64,000 nt of DNA from an uncultured Alistipes sp. (GCF_902388705.1 NZ_CABMQJ010000003.1:1-64000), one strand, 5' to 3'. Positions 8,515 through 17,953 are shown, counted from the stretch's first letter. Notes: a model not told the origin generated them from the letters alone. Numbers and translations: made by a program.

Positions 8515-10842
8515 CTAATAGAACGTCCCCTTCGGCGCGAAGATCGCATAGCCGAAGTTGAACGTCAGGTACATGTTCTTCCAACTGTGCAGGTCGTATT
8601 TGGTCAGCGCGAGGCTGACCGGGCCGATCGGCGTATGGTAGACCAGCGACGCCTCGGCGATGTAGTGCCACCGCCTGTCTTCCACCCCGACCCGCGCCCC
8701 GGGGTTGTAATTCCGCTTCTCGCGGAACATCGTGTAGAAACCCGTGCGGAAGAAGAAATTGGGCATCAGGTCGAAAGTCGGCATTATGCCGCCGGCCGCA
8801 AAGCGCTTGCCCCGGAAATCGGGCATGTAAATCATCTGCGCGTGCGGCACCGGCGTATAGGCCGGCATCGACATCAGGGTGGCGCCCCGGGTCGTGAATT
8901 CGGGATGGTTGGTCATTACGCCGTCGACGTTCAGGCCCAGCGAGAACCAGGGCACCCCGGGCATGTCGAAATACTTGTCCCACGTAAACCGCGCGCCGAC
9001 CCACTGGCGGGATATCCGCGAGCGGAAGCCGTCGGCATCGAACGGTTCGTACTTGTCGCGCCCCGTGACGAAAATCGCCGAAAGTTTCAGGTCGGAGCCC
9101 CGGCGGGGATAGAGGAACTTGTCGAGGGTGTTGCGCGCCAGTTCGGCCTTGAGCCCGAAGAACGAATACCGCGAATGGTCGGTGTCGTCGGCAAAAAGCA
9201 CGTCGGAATCGTAGTGATAGTTGACGTGTCCGCCGTTGGCCCGCAGCAGGAATACGCCGCGGCGGGCGAGGGGCATGCCGACGGCGGTCGAAAAGAAGCT
9301 TTCGCTGTTCTTGACCTGCTGCGTATTGTCGACTTTGGTGACGTTGCCGAACGAGCCGTGACGGAAGTTGCGGACGGCGAAATTATACGAGTAATCCAGG
9401 AACACGGGCTTCCACATGTAGAAATCCGTGCGCCCGCCGATGGTTCCCCACGTATAAATCGGCCCGAGGTAGAGGTCGGCGCCCAGCTGCTGGCCCACGC
9501 GGCCGATCGTCTGGTAGTTCACGCCGATATACGCCTGGTTGAAGGCCGTCGAGGAGACGTTGCCGCCGATGGTGATTTTGAAATTGGGCTTGGTATGGAA
9601 CACCGCCGAGAACGAATAGCGCTCTTTCACGGAATCGTAGGCCGCATGCGGGAAATCCATCGTGAAGTTGCCGTCCCCGAGTACTGCGTAGAGGTTGTCG
9701 CGCAGTTCGGAAAAACCCATCGGTCGCTGCCGCCCGGGTGTACGCCGGTCCACTTTCAGGAAGTCGCGGATGTAGGCCTCCGGCGCCGGCGCCAGCCCTT
9801 CGAGCTTGTAGTCGTTGAAAATCAACGGCGGGCATTTGGCGCGGAACTCCTCGCGGCGCTCGGCGTACTGCTGCGGCGTCCAGCGCTCGGAAACCCGCTC
9901 CAGAATCTGCGGCATGACCGCTATGGCATCCTCATATCCCGCATTCATGATGGACTCGGCGCTGTCGAAATCGAGCATGTTGACATCCACCGCGCGGCGT
10001 ATCGTCACGCTGCGGCCTTTGGGCAGGTCGTAGTCGCTGTCGTGCATCGCCAGCATGAAAGCCTGGTCGAGGATGCTGCTGTTCTGGCTGGGCGGGGTGT
10101 TGCCCGACGTGCAGATGCTGCCCACAATCAGGTCGGGACGGAACCCCACGTCGAGCGGCCGCCACGGAAAGTTATCGTAAATACCGCCGTCGTACAGCAG
10201 CATCGAATCCACTTTCATCGGTTTGAAAACCAACGGTATGGACATGGAGGAACGCACCGCCTCGCTCAAGTCGCCGTTGCGCATCACCACCGGCTCACGG
10301 GCGTTCATGTCGCTCGACACGCACAGGAAAGGCACCATCAGCCGGTCGAAATCGCCCTCCGAGGCGGCCGTCGCCGGGGCGAAAAGCTCCGTCAGCGCCA
10401 TGTCGATCGGCGTCGACGAAATCAGGTTTGTCACCCGGAACCGCTTGCCCGAATTACCCAGGTTCATCCGCACGCTGATAAAGGCCGGGTTGTGGCCAAT
10501 CTGCCGGTAGTAGGGGGTATAGCGGGGGTCTATACGGCCCGACACCCACTCCTTGACCACGCCCGAGGCGACGATTTCCCGCATCTCGGCCGGGGAGTAG
10601 CCCGCGGCATACATCGCCGCGATGATCGACCCCATCGAAGTGCCGGCCACATAGTCGATCGGCACGCCGTTTTCCTCGAGGGCCTCGAGCACGCCGATAT
10701 GGTAGAGCCCCTTTGCGCCGCCGCCGCTCATCACGACGCCCACCGTGCGGGGCCGCACGGTATCCGCATCGGGATTCCGCGCCCCGGCGACCGTTGCGAC
10801 GAGCAGCAGCACCGAGATAAATGAGAGGGTTTTACGCAACAT
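8515..10842 (-). CDS. Patatin-like phospholipase with C-terminal outer-membrane beta-barrel
   Basis: The 775-residue protein has a signal peptide and an N-terminal patatin (RssA-like) domain. Its oxyanion loop is SGGGAKGL, the nucleophile is Ser69 in GTSMG, and the second catalytic residue is Asp218 in LYDGG. From about residue 340 it continues into a small POTRA-like region. A beta-barrel of the BamA/TamA surface-antigen type follows and ends in an aromatic residue (GTFY). The combination resembles PlpD-type autotransporters, in which a lipase domain is displayed by a 16-strand barrel. It probably hydrolyses phospholipids at the outer membrane. It diverges from pheS with only 72 nt between start codons. 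Confidence 0.88.
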   Translation of the reverse strand: MLRKTLSFISVLLLVATVAGARNPDADTVRPRTVGVVMSGGGAKGLYHIGVLEALEENGVPIDYVAGTSMGSIIAAMYAAGYSPAEMREIVASGVVKEWVSGRIDPRYTPYYRQIGHNPAFISVRMNLGNSGKRFRVTNLISSTPIDMALTELFAPATAASEGDFDRLMVPFLCVSSDMNAREPVVMRNGDLSEAVRSSMSIPLVFKPMKVDSMLLYDGGIYDNFPWRPLDVGFRPDLIVGSICTSGNTPPSQNSSILDQAFMLAMHDSDYDLPKGRSVTIRRAVDVNMLDFDSAESIMNAGYEDAIAVMPQILERVSERWTPQQYAERREEFRAKCPPLIFNDYKLEGLAPAPEAYIRDFLKVDRRTPGRQRPMGFSELRDNLYAVLGDGNFTMDFPHAAYDSVKERYSFSAVFHTKPNFKITIGGNVSSTAFNQAYIGVNYQTIGRVGQQLGADLYLGPIYTWGTIGGRTDFYMWKPVFLDYSYNFAVRNFRHGSFGNVTKVDNTQQVKNSESFFSTAVGMPLARRGVFLLRANGGHVNYHYDSDVLFADDTDHSRYSFFGLKAELARNTLDKFLYPRRGSDLKLSAIFVTGRDKYEPFDADGFRSRISRQWVGARFTWDKYFDMPGVPWFSLGLNVDGVMTNHPEFTTRGATLMSMPAYTPVPHAQMIYMPDFRGKRFAAGGIMPTFDLMPNFFFRTGFYTMFREKRNYNPGARVGVEDRRWHYIAEASLVYHTPIGPVSLALTKYDLHSWKNMYLTFNFGYAIFAPKGTFY

Positions 10843-10857
10843 GTCTCAATTTTTTTA

Positions 10858-10865
10858 TAACTTTG
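10858..10865 (+). promoter_or_regulatory. -7 promoter box of pheS
   Basis: TAACTTTG matches TAnnTTTG and would start transcription near 10871, 44 nt before the pheS ATG. No good TTTG is found 18-19 nt upstream, where the start of the divergent patatin gene lies. Confidence 0.5.
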
Positions 10866-10914
10866 CACGTTATATAATCGGTAAAAGTAGGGAAAAAGCG
10901 TAAACAATCAAAAT

Positions 10915-11940
10915 ATGACCGACAAAATCAATGAACTCCTCCGACGTGTCGAAGAGTTCAAACCGAAGGCAGCAGCCGAAATCGAGGAGTTCCGCATCAA
11001 AATCCTCGGCAAGAAAGGCGAACTGAACGCCCTGATGGAGGAGTTCAAAACGGTGGCTCCGGAGCTCAAACGCGAGCTCGGTCAGCAGCTCAACAAGCTC
11101 AAGGCCACGGCGCTCGAACAGATAAACAACCTGCGCGAACAGTTGCAGGACTCCGCGGAAGGCGACGGCGCCGCCACGGAGGACATGACCCGTCCCGGCT
11201 CGGCCGAACAACTCGGTTCGCGCCATCCGATTTCGCTGGTCAAAAACCAGATTGTCGAGGTCTTTTCCCGCCTGGGCTATACCGTGGCCGACGGCCCCGA
11301 AATCGAGGACGACTGGCACGTATTCTCGGCGCTCAACTTCCCGCCCGAACATCCGGCGCGCGACATGCAGGACACGTTCTTCATCGAAAAGAACCCCGAC
11401 ATCCTGCTGCGCACGCACACCTCGTCGATTCAGGTACGCACCATGGAGCGCCAGAAACCGCCCATCCGCGTCATCTGCCCGGGCCGCGTGTTCCGCAACG
11501 AGGCCATTTCCTACCGCGCGCACTGCATCTTCCACCAGATCGAAGGCCTCTACATCGACGAAGGGGTTTCGTTCGCCGACATGAAGCAGTCGCTGCTCTA
11601 CTTCGCCAAAGAGGTATTCGGCGAGCAGGCCGTCATCCGCATGCGCCCGTCGTATTTCCCGTTCACCGAACCTTCGGCCGAGGTCGACGTTTCGTGCAAC
11701 CTCTGCGGCGGCAAGGGATGCCCCGTCTGCAAGGGCACCGGCTGGCTCGAAATCATGGGCTGCGGCATGGTCGACCCCAACGTACTGAAAGCAAACAACA
11801 TAGACCCCGAAAAATACGCCGGATTCGCCTTCGGCATGGGTATTGAGCGTATCGCCATGCTCAAATACGGCGTCAAGGACCTGCGCCTCTATTTCGAGAA
11901 CGACGTAAGGTTCCTCCACCAGTTCGACACCGCACTCTGA
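10915..11940 (+). CDS. pheS: Phenylalanine-tRNA ligase alpha subunit
   Basis: The 341-residue catalytic subunit charges tRNA-Phe together with PheT, which is not in the window. An N-terminal coiled coil (about 1-90) precedes the class II core. Motif 2 appears as RVFRNEAISYRAHCIFHQIEG and motif 3 as GFAFGMGIERIAML. Near the C-terminus is a Cys-rich insert of the form CNLCGG..CPVCKGTGW, a zinc-knuckle-like element often seen in Bacteroidota PheS. The TPR gene begins 5 nt after the stop, which suggests co-transcription. Confidence 0.97.
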   Translation: MTDKINELLRRVEEFKPKAAAEIEEFRIKILGKKGELNALMEEFKTVAPELKRELGQQLNKLKATALEQINNLREQLQDSAEGDGAATEDMTRPGSAEQLGSRHPISLVKNQIVEVFSRLGYTVADGPEIEDDWHVFSALNFPPEHPARDMQDTFFIEKNPDILLRTHTSSIQVRTMERQKPPIRVICPGRVFRNEAISYRAHCIFHQIEGLYIDEGVSFADMKQSLLYFAKEVFGEQAVIRMRPSYFPFTEPSAEVDVSCNLCGGKGCPVCKGTGWLEIMGCGMVDPNVLKANNIDPEKYAGFAFGMGIERIAMLKYGVKDLRLYFENDVRFLHQFDTAL

Positions 11941-11945
11941 AACCG

Positions 11946-13727
11946 ATGACCATGAAGCGTCTGACAGCGACAACGGCACTCTGCGCACTCTTCTTCACGG
12001 CGTTCGCCGCCGGAAGGGGCCCGGCCGGAGTGCCCGAATATCCCGATTCGCTGCGCAGCGTCTGGCTCTACACCGAAGGCATCAAGCAAAACACCATCGC
12101 CGGCGACACGGCCCGGGCGCGGGAGTTTTTCACCGAAGCCATCCGCAACGACTCGACATTCGCCCCGGCCTATTACGAAATGGCGTCGAACGGCATGTAT
12201 TCCACGCCCGACGAAGCCGTGGAACTGGCGCGCAGCGCCCACCGGCTCGACACGGCCAACAAGTGGTACCACCAGTTCCTCGGGCAGACGCTCATCTTCG
12301 CCCGCCGCTACGACGAGGCGCTGGCCGTCTACCGCCGCCTGCGCACCGACGATCCGCAGAACCCCGACAACTACCGGCTCCTGGCGGCTCTCTACGAGCA
12401 GGCGGAACAGCCATTCTCGGCCATCGCGACGCTCGACTCGGCCGAGATGCGTTTCGGCCGCATTCCGGTGTTGAGCACCATGAAGCGGCAACTGCTGGTC
12501 GCCACGCGGCAGCTCGACAAGGCCGTCGAGGAGGCAAAGGCCATGGTCGATGCGGTGCCTTACGAGGCGCAGCACCACGTGGTGCTGGCCGACCTCTACA
12601 ACATCCTGGGCAAGGACTCGCTGGCGCTCGCCGAATACGACCAGGCCCTGAAAATCGACTCGACGAACGTCGGGACGCTGATGTCGCTGGCCGACTACTA
12701 CAACGGGCGCCGCGATTACCGCTCGCTGCTCTCAATCACGGAGCGCCTCTTCAAATCGGACGAAATGCCGCTCGACGCGAAAATCAAACGTTTCGAACTG
12801 TTCACCTCCGACATGCGGTTCTACCGCGAATATTACACCCAGCTCAACGCCCTGGCCTCGACGCTCGCCGTGCGTTATCCGCAGGACAAGCGCGTCGTGG
12901 AGCTCTACGCCCGGCACCTGATTGCCTCGGGAGAGCTGGAACAGGCGCTGGCGCTCTACAAACTCCACCTCGGCGACCAGCCGCCCGTCGAGTCGTTTTA
13001 CCGCTCGGTCATCGACATCGAAAGCTACCTCCAGCACCCCGATTCGGTCGACCGTTACGTCAGCCGTGCGCTGGAGCTTTTCCCGGACCAGGTCGATTTC
13101 CACATCGCGAAAGGGCATGCGCTGAACTACTCCAAACAATACGCCAAAGCCGTCAAAGCCTACCGGCAGTCGCTGTCTTTCGCTGCCACCGACTCGCTGC
13201 GCAGCGCCATTTGGGGCCTCGTCGGCGACACATGGCACCAGAAAGCGGTGGCGGGGGACACAAACGACGAAAATTTCAGCCTCGCCGGTAAAAAAGGCGC
13301 CTCGCGTTCGGATATGAAGCAGTGCTACAAAGCCTACGACCGCAGCCTGCACTACAATCCGGACAACGCCATGGTGCTCAACAACTATGCCTACTTCCTC
13401 TCGCTCGAGGGGCGGGATCTCGAAAAGGCCTTGGCCATGGCCAGCCGCGCCGTCGCCCTCACGGACAACAATCCCACTTACCTCGACACCCACGCATGGG
13501 TGCTCTTCAAGCTGGGACGCACGGCCGAAGCCAAGAAGGTGATGCAGCAGGCCATCGCACTCGACAGCCAGAACAGCCCCGAGCTGCTGGTTCACTACGG
13601 CGACATCCTGCATGCCATGGGCGAGCAGTTCATGGCCGAGGTATACTGGCGCAAAGCCCTCGAAAAAGGGTATGACGCCGACCGGATAACCCGCCGCATG
13701 GAACAGGGCAAAACCCCGAAAGAGTGA
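11946..13727 (+). CDS. Tetratricopeptide-repeat protein, exported
   Basis: The 593-residue protein has a signal peptide (MKRLTATTALCALFFTAFAA) followed by tandem TPR helices over most of its length. Good examples are ALAVYRRLRTDDPQNPDNYR and ALAMASRAVALTDNNPTYLD, where the usual W/L/G/Y/A/P pattern is clear. Such proteins act as periplasmic or lipid-anchored scaffolds. It sits between pheS and an EnvC-like gene, a neighbourhood that suggests a cell-wall or envelope role, but no specific partner is visible. The ATG at 11946 or the one at 11952 may be used; the second gives the cleaner signal peptide. Confidence 0.85.
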   Translation: MTMKRLTATTALCALFFTAFAAGRGPAGVPEYPDSLRSVWLYTEGIKQNTIAGDTARAREFFTEAIRNDSTFAPAYYEMASNGMYSTPDEAVELARSAHRLDTANKWYHQFLGQTLIFARRYDEALAVYRRLRTDDPQNPDNYRLLAALYEQAEQPFSAIATLDSAEMRFGRIPVLSTMKRQLLVATRQLDKAVEEAKAMVDAVPYEAQHHVVLADLYNILGKDSLALAEYDQALKIDSTNVGTLMSLADYYNGRRDYRSLLSITERLFKSDEMPLDAKIKRFELFTSDMRFYREYYTQLNALASTLAVRYPQDKRVVELYARHLIASGELEQALALYKLHLGDQPPVESFYRSVIDIESYLQHPDSVDRYVSRALELFPDQVDFHIAKGHALNYSKQYAKAVKAYRQSLSFAATDSLRSAIWGLVGDTWHQKAVAGDTNDENFSLAGKKGASRSDMKQCYKAYDRSLHYNPDNAMVLNNYAYFLSLEGRDLEKALAMASRAVALTDNNPTYLDTHAWVLFKLGRTAEAKKVMQQAIALDSQNSPELLVHYGDILHAMGEQFMAEVYWRKALEKGYDADRITRRMEQGKTPKE

Positions 13728-13732
13728 TTGCA

Positions 13733-14857
13733 ATGAAACCCGCCCGCATACTACCGACCTTCCTGCTGCTGATCGCCGCCCTTACGGCCGCCGCACAGAG
13801 CGACCCTAAAATCGAAGAGCAGAAACGCGTGATTGCGGCCCTCGAACAGCGTATCGCCGCCGAGGAGCGCGAGCTCTCGAAAATCAAGCAGGGACGTGCC
13901 GCCACCGAGGAGCGCGTGCGCCGGCTGGCCCGCCAGCTCGATTCGCGCAACCAGCTGCTCGAGGCGACCGAGAAGCAGGCCCGACTCCTGCGCGAGGAGA
14001 TTTCACGCACCGACAGCGTTGCCGGCGACCTCAATTCCACCCTCGAGCGCAACCGGGCGCAATATGCGGAGATGGTGCGCGAAGCATACCGCAACTACAA
14101 GCACAACAATTATTTAACCTATATTTTTTCATCGCGCAGCTTCACCGACGTAGCCCGCAAGCTCACCAACCTGCGCGAGGTCGCCTCGATGCGCGAGCGC
14201 AAGCTGCAGGACATCGCGGCGCTGTCGAAACAGGTCGCCGAAGAGAAGATGCTGCTCGACCGCCGCAAGCGGTCGCTCGACTCGGTGACACAGCAGCTCA
14301 CGGCCCAGAAGCAGAAACTCCAGCGCGACGCCCGCAACGCCCGCACGAGCATCCGCCAGATGTCGCAGAAGGAGAAAACGGCCCTGCAGCGCAAAATGGC
14401 GCAGGAGCAGCAACTGGACGTGGCCATCAGCGAACTGCGCAAACTCACCAAAGGAAATACCGAGGGCGCTTCGTTCTCGACAAAGACCACCGGGCTCCGG
14501 CTCCCCGTTACGGCGGGCCGCGTCAAGCGCTACAAGGAGAACATGGCCGAAATCACGGGCCCCAAGGGCGCGCACGTCATTTCGATCTACGACGGCAAGG
14601 TCGTCGACATCAAGCGCAACCGCATTACCAACAAATACGACGTTTACGTGGCCCACGGCGAATACATAACCTCCTATGCCAACCTGGGGTCGATCTGCGT
14701 CGAAAAGGGCCAGAAAGTGGCACGGAACGCACAACTGGGCACCATCGGCTCCAAGGTCAACATCCTGACCATGGAAACCGAGTACCAGCTGGTCTTCGGG
14801 ATCTACCCGCCGAACCCCGGCCAGAAGCTCCGCGCCGAAAATTGTTTCAGGAAGTAG
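13733..14857 (+). CDS. EnvC-like murein hydrolase activator with degenerate LytM domain
   Basis: The product (374 residues from the ATG) has a signal peptide and two long coiled-coil segments (about 25-110 and 140-245, rich in Glu/Lys/Arg/Gln). A C-terminal LytM/M23-type domain follows. In active M23 enzymes the zinc ligands are H-x3-D and HxH. Here the first pair is absent (the region reads EITGPKGAHVISIYDGKV) and only VAHGEYITSYANL recalls the second. The protein is therefore probably an activator of amidases at the division site, like E. coli EnvC, rather than a peptidase. A GTG at 13724 overlapping the TPR stop as GTGA is an alternative start and would imply translational coupling. Confidence 0.87.
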   Translation: MKPARILPTFLLLIAALTAAAQSDPKIEEQKRVIAALEQRIAAEERELSKIKQGRAATEERVRRLARQLDSRNQLLEATEKQARLLREEISRTDSVAGDLNSTLERNRAQYAEMVREAYRNYKHNNYLTYIFSSRSFTDVARKLTNLREVASMRERKLQDIAALSKQVAEEKMLLDRRKRSLDSVTQQLTAQKQKLQRDARNARTSIRQMSQKEKTALQRKMAQEQQLDVAISELRKLTKGNTEGASFSTKTTGLRLPVTAGRVKRYKENMAEITGPKGAHVISIYDGKVVDIKRNRITNKYDVYVAHGEYITSYANLGSICVEKGQKVARNAQLGTIGSKVNILTMETEYQLVFGIYPPNPGQKLRAENCFRK

Positions 14858-15310
14858 GGCGGCGCGACGGCATACGCTCCGCAGCGGCCGGCCGGATGCA
14901 TTCCGCAAGGCCATGCCCGGAATAACGGCAGCAGACCGGGCAGACCGCTAAAGGTGACGGTACGGACGACTGATGGGAACATCCACAAGTCCGGTCGCGC
15001 CGGAGTTGGCTGCAACAAAAACTCCGTATGCACGGAAGCCGGGATGAAAAGCACCGGCGGAAAGCCCGCCTGCAAACTCCGGTCGGGGAAACCGGCAGGA
15101 AACGCCGGACGTATTTCCCCGGGCTGAAAAACTCCGGCGGGGAATTTGGTCGGAAATGCCGGACAGGAGGCCGGATGAAGAAGACCGAACTGAAAAAACC
15201 GGACAGGAATGCCGGACGTAAAGCACCGGAGTATAAATCCGGACCGGCATGTCATAACACGGGAACCGGGCCCCGCAAAGACCGGACAAAAAATACGAAA
15301 ACACCGCAAA
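14858..15310. other. Intergenic spacer of 453 nt with CCGGA-rich degenerate repeats
   Basis: No gene is supported here. The sequence is built from many CCGGA/TCCGG pentamers. It includes a longer imperfect copy pair at 15091-15115 and 15198-15222, both of the form ACCGG(A)CAGGAA-GCCGGACGTA. Minus-strand frames across it encode low-complexity Pro/Phe/Gly strings, typical of a repeat and not of a protein. Confidence 0.6.
15091..15222. repeat. Imperfect direct repeat, about 25 bp, copies about 107 bp apart
   Basis: The copies lie at 15091-15115 and 15198-15222. They share CAGGAA and GCCGGACGTA, with one single-base indel and a few substitutions. They belong to the CCGGA-rich spacer upstream of ybeY. 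Confidence 0.6.
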
Positions 15311-15754
15311 ATGGCTGTCAAATACTATACGGACGACTGTACCTACCTGCTGCCGCAGAAACGCCTGACGGCGGCATGGCTGCGCGACGTGGCCCTTTCG
15401 GAGGGGTATACGCTGGGTGACGTGAATTATATTTTCTGCTCGGCGCAGCGGCTTCTGGAGATGAACCGCCAGTACCTCGGGCACGATTATTTCACGGACG
15501 TCATCACGTTCGACTACAGCGACCGCAAGGGCACGGGTATCGTTTCGGGCGACATTTTCATCGATGTCGAAACCGTAGCCGACAATGCCCGGCAATACGG
15601 CGTCACGGCCTTGCAGGAGATGCGCAGGGTCGTGGTGCACGGCGTGCTGCACCTGTGCGGGCAGGGCGACAAAACGCCCCGCACCAATGCGCAGATGCAC
15701 CGCAAGGAGGATAAATACCTCGAATTCTGGGAGCAGCCCGCCGAACGGCCCTGA
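15311..15754 (+). CDS. ybeY: Endoribonuclease YbeY (rRNA maturation factor)
   Basis: The 147-residue protein belongs to the UPF0054 metal-dependent RNase family, which acts in 16S rRNA 3' processing and ribosome quality control. The family motif H-x3-H-x5-H appears as HGVLHLCGQGD, so His110 and His114 are kept but the third ligand is Asp120. Replacement of the third His is, to my recollection, usual in Bacteroidota homologues. The start at 15311 (MAVKYYTDD) is preferred over an upstream in-frame start, because the extra 34 residues are coded by the CCGGA-rich spacer and have no family resemblance. Confidence 0.93.
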   Translation: MAVKYYTDDCTYLLPQKRLTAAWLRDVALSEGYTLGDVNYIFCSAQRLLEMNRQYLGHDYFTDVITFDYSDRKGTGIVSGDIFIDVETVADNARQYGVTALQEMRRVVVHGVLHLCGQGDKTPRTNAQMHRKEDKYLEFWEQPAERP

Positions 15755-15959
15755 AAATGCGCACGCCGGATTCCCATACCGCTTTGCCCTCCAACGTCCG
15801 CACGGGCCGCAGCACGGCGGATAACACGGCGCAAAACGGCCTTGCAGCCCCATCGGCAACAGCCTCCGCCGCAGTCGGAACCCCAGCTTCCCGGGCATAC
15901 GAACCCATCCCGGAAAAAGTGCAGGAAACCCGGCCCGGCAACGAACAAAACGACACGAA
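15755..15959. other. Intergenic spacer, ybeY-mnmG, nothing recognised
   Basis: These 205 nt contain no consensus -7 box, no strong hairpin and no convincing coding frame. Confidence 0.5.
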
Positions 15960-17843
15960 ATGACACTCGACTACGACATCATCGTCATCGGCGGCGGACA
16001 CGCCGGGTGCGAAGCCGCGGCAGCGGCGGCGCGCCTCGGTTCGCGCACGCTGCTGCTCACGATGGACATGGCGAAAATGGCTTCGATGTCCTGCAATCCC
16101 GCCGTCGGCGGAGTTGCCAAAGGACAGATAGTCAGAGAAATAGATGCTTTGGGCGGTCAGATGGGCCGCATCACCGACCTCACGACCATCCAGTTCCGGA
16201 TGCTCAACCGCTCGAAAGGGGCGGCCATGTGGAGCCCCCGGGCGCAGTGCGACAAGACGCGTTTTTCCGAGGAGTGGCGCCGCACGCTCGAAAACACCTG
16301 GCACCTCTATATCTGGCAGGACGCCGCCACCGAACTGCTGTTCGACACCTCTGCCGGCAAACCCCGTATCCGGGGCGTCCGGACGCGCATGGGCATCGAA
16401 TTCACATGCCGCGCCGCCGTACTGACATCGGGCACTTTTCTTGGCGGACTGATGCACTGCGGTACCTCGCATGCCGAAGGCGGCCGTGCCGGGGATGCCG
16501 CTTCGCACGGCATTACGGAATCGCTCCGAGCCGTCGGATTCGAAACGGGACGCATGAAAACAGGCACGCCGGCGCGCCTCGACGCCCGCACGATAAATTT
16601 CGAAATCCTCGAGCCGCAATACGGCGACGAGAATCCCGCAAAATTTTCTTTTTCTACTGATACACAACCAGTTAAGGAACAATTACCCTGTTTTCTGGTC
16701 TACACCTCCGCCGAGGTGCACGACATCCTGCGCACCGGTTTCGACCGCTCGCCGCTTTTCAACGGCACGATAAAGGGAATCGGGCCGCGTTACTGCCCAA
16801 GCATCGAGGACAAGCTCCGCACCTTTGCCGATAAGGAACAACACCAACTCTTCCTGGAACCCGAAGGCCGTAGCACCAACGAATATTACCTCAACGGTTT
16901 TTCGTCCTCGCTGCCCTGGGACATCCAATGGGAAGCTCTTCACAAAATCCGGGGATTTGAAGATCTGCACATTTATCGTCCGGGCTATGCCATCGAATAC
17001 GACTATTTCCCGCCGACGCAGCTGCATCATTCGCTCGAAACCAAACTTGTTTCGGGACTTTACTTTGCCGGACAGGTCAACGGTACGACCGGATACGAAG
17101 AGGCCGCTGCGCAGGGACTTATTGCCGGAATCAATGCTCACCGGGCATTGGTGGGGGAGGAGCCCGTCGTATTGCAACGCGACGAAGCCTATATCGGCGT
17201 ACTAATCGACGACCTGGTGACCAAAGGCGTCGACGAACCTTACCGCATGTTCACCTCGCGCGCCGAATACCGCATCCTGCTCCGGCAGGACAATGCCGAC
17301 ATCCGGCTCACTCCGCTCGGATATAAAATCGGTCTGATTTCACAAAAAAGATACGACTGTTTCGTCAAAAAAAATACGCTCGTAGAATCGCTTATTTCAT
17401 TCGCCCGCCGGCAGAGCATCAAAGCAACCGAAATTAACGACTATTTAAAATCGATAAATTCGGAGCCTTTGGCACAGGGACGGAAGCTTTACGACATCCT
17501 GATGCGCAACAATGTGACGTTCGATTCGCTGAAATCCGTATTGCCCAAACTTCGGAATTTCATCGAAACGAACGAAATGGATGCCGAAGTCATCGAAGAA
17601 GCAGAAATCCAAATCAAGTATAAAGGATACATAGAACGCGAAAAATTCATTGCCGAAAAACTTCACCGGCTCGAAAACATCCGTATTCCCGACGATTTCG
17701 ATTTTCATTCGATGAACTCCCTCACTATCGAAGCCCGGCAAAAACTCTCGCGCATACGACCGAATACCATCGGACAGGCTTCGCGCATCCCGGGCGTTTC
17801 ACCGGCCGACGTCAATGTTTTATTGGTAAAATTCGGGCGGTAG
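15960..17843 (+). CDS. mnmG: tRNA uridine-5-carboxymethylaminomethyl synthesis enzyme MnmG (GidA)
   Basis: The 627-residue FAD enzyme modifies the wobble uridine of several tRNAs together with MnmE. The FAD-binding motif is IGGGHAGCEAA near the N-terminus. The family blocks SCNPAVGGVAKGQIVREIDALGG and TGYEEAAAQGL are intact, and the helical C-terminal domain for MnmE and tRNA contact is complete. Length is normal. By eye the 3' half is less GC-rich than the 5' half. Two parS-type palindromes and a strong bidirectional terminator follow its stop. Confidence 0.97.
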   Translation: MTLDYDIIVIGGGHAGCEAAAAAARLGSRTLLLTMDMAKMASMSCNPAVGGVAKGQIVREIDALGGQMGRITDLTTIQFRMLNRSKGAAMWSPRAQCDKTRFSEEWRRTLENTWHLYIWQDAATELLFDTSAGKPRIRGVRTRMGIEFTCRAAVLTSGTFLGGLMHCGTSHAEGGRAGDAASHGITESLRAVGFETGRMKTGTPARLDARTINFEILEPQYGDENPAKFSFSTDTQPVKEQLPCFLVYTSAEVHDILRTGFDRSPLFNGTIKGIGPRYCPSIEDKLRTFADKEQHQLFLEPEGRSTNEYYLNGFSSSLPWDIQWEALHKIRGFEDLHIYRPGYAIEYDYFPPTQLHHSLETKLVSGLYFAGQVNGTTGYEEAAAQGLIAGINAHRALVGEEPVVLQRDEAYIGVLIDDLVTKGVDEPYRMFTSRAEYRILLRQDNADIRLTPLGYKIGLISQKRYDCFVKKNTLVESLISFARRQSIKATEINDYLKSINSEPLAQGRKLYDILMRNNVTFDSLKSVLPKLRNFIETNEMDAEVIEEAEIQIKYKGYIEREKFIAEKLHRLENIRIPDDFDFHSMNSLTIEARQKLSRIRPNTIGQASRIPGVSPADVNVLLVKFGR

Positions 17844-17848
17844 GGGAG

Positions 17849-17864
17849 TGTTCCACGTGGAACA
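17849..17864. other. parS-type centromere site, copy 1
   Basis: TGTTCCACGTGGAACA is a perfect 16-bp palindrome and identical to the parS sequence known from pseudomonads. It is a ParB-binding site candidate, 6 nt after the mnmG stop. Confidence 0.75.
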
Positions 17865-17934
17865 ATTCAGAAGACAACAAATCAGAAAATAACAATTTCA
17901 TCACAAAGACCCGGCAAACAAATCGACAACACAT

Positions 17935-17950
17935 AGTTCCACGTGGAACA
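17935..17950. other. parS-type centromere site, copy 2
   Basis: AGTTCCACGTGGAACA keeps the full 14-bp palindrome GTTCCACGTGGAAC, differing from copy 1 only at the first base. It lies 70 nt downstream of copy 1 in the same intergenic region. Confidence 0.75.
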
Positions 17951-17953
17951 AAA

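Noticed and set aside
4816..10824. A 2002-codon open frame on the + strand
   Set aside because: It runs antisense across the M13 peptidase, pgk and patatin genes, all with clear motifs on the minus strand. Strong GC bias at third codon positions creates such frames.
12571..12586. 16-bp palindrome AGCACCACGTGGTGCT in the TPR gene
   Set aside because: It shares only the CCACGTGG core with parS. The outer arms differ, and it lies in ordinary coding sequence 5 kb from the cluster.
14803..15321. Minus-strand frame over the mnmG-side spacer encoding repeated Pro/Phe/Gly strings
   Set aside because: It is the translation of CCGGA repeats, overlaps the end of the EnvC-like gene and has no recognisable domain.
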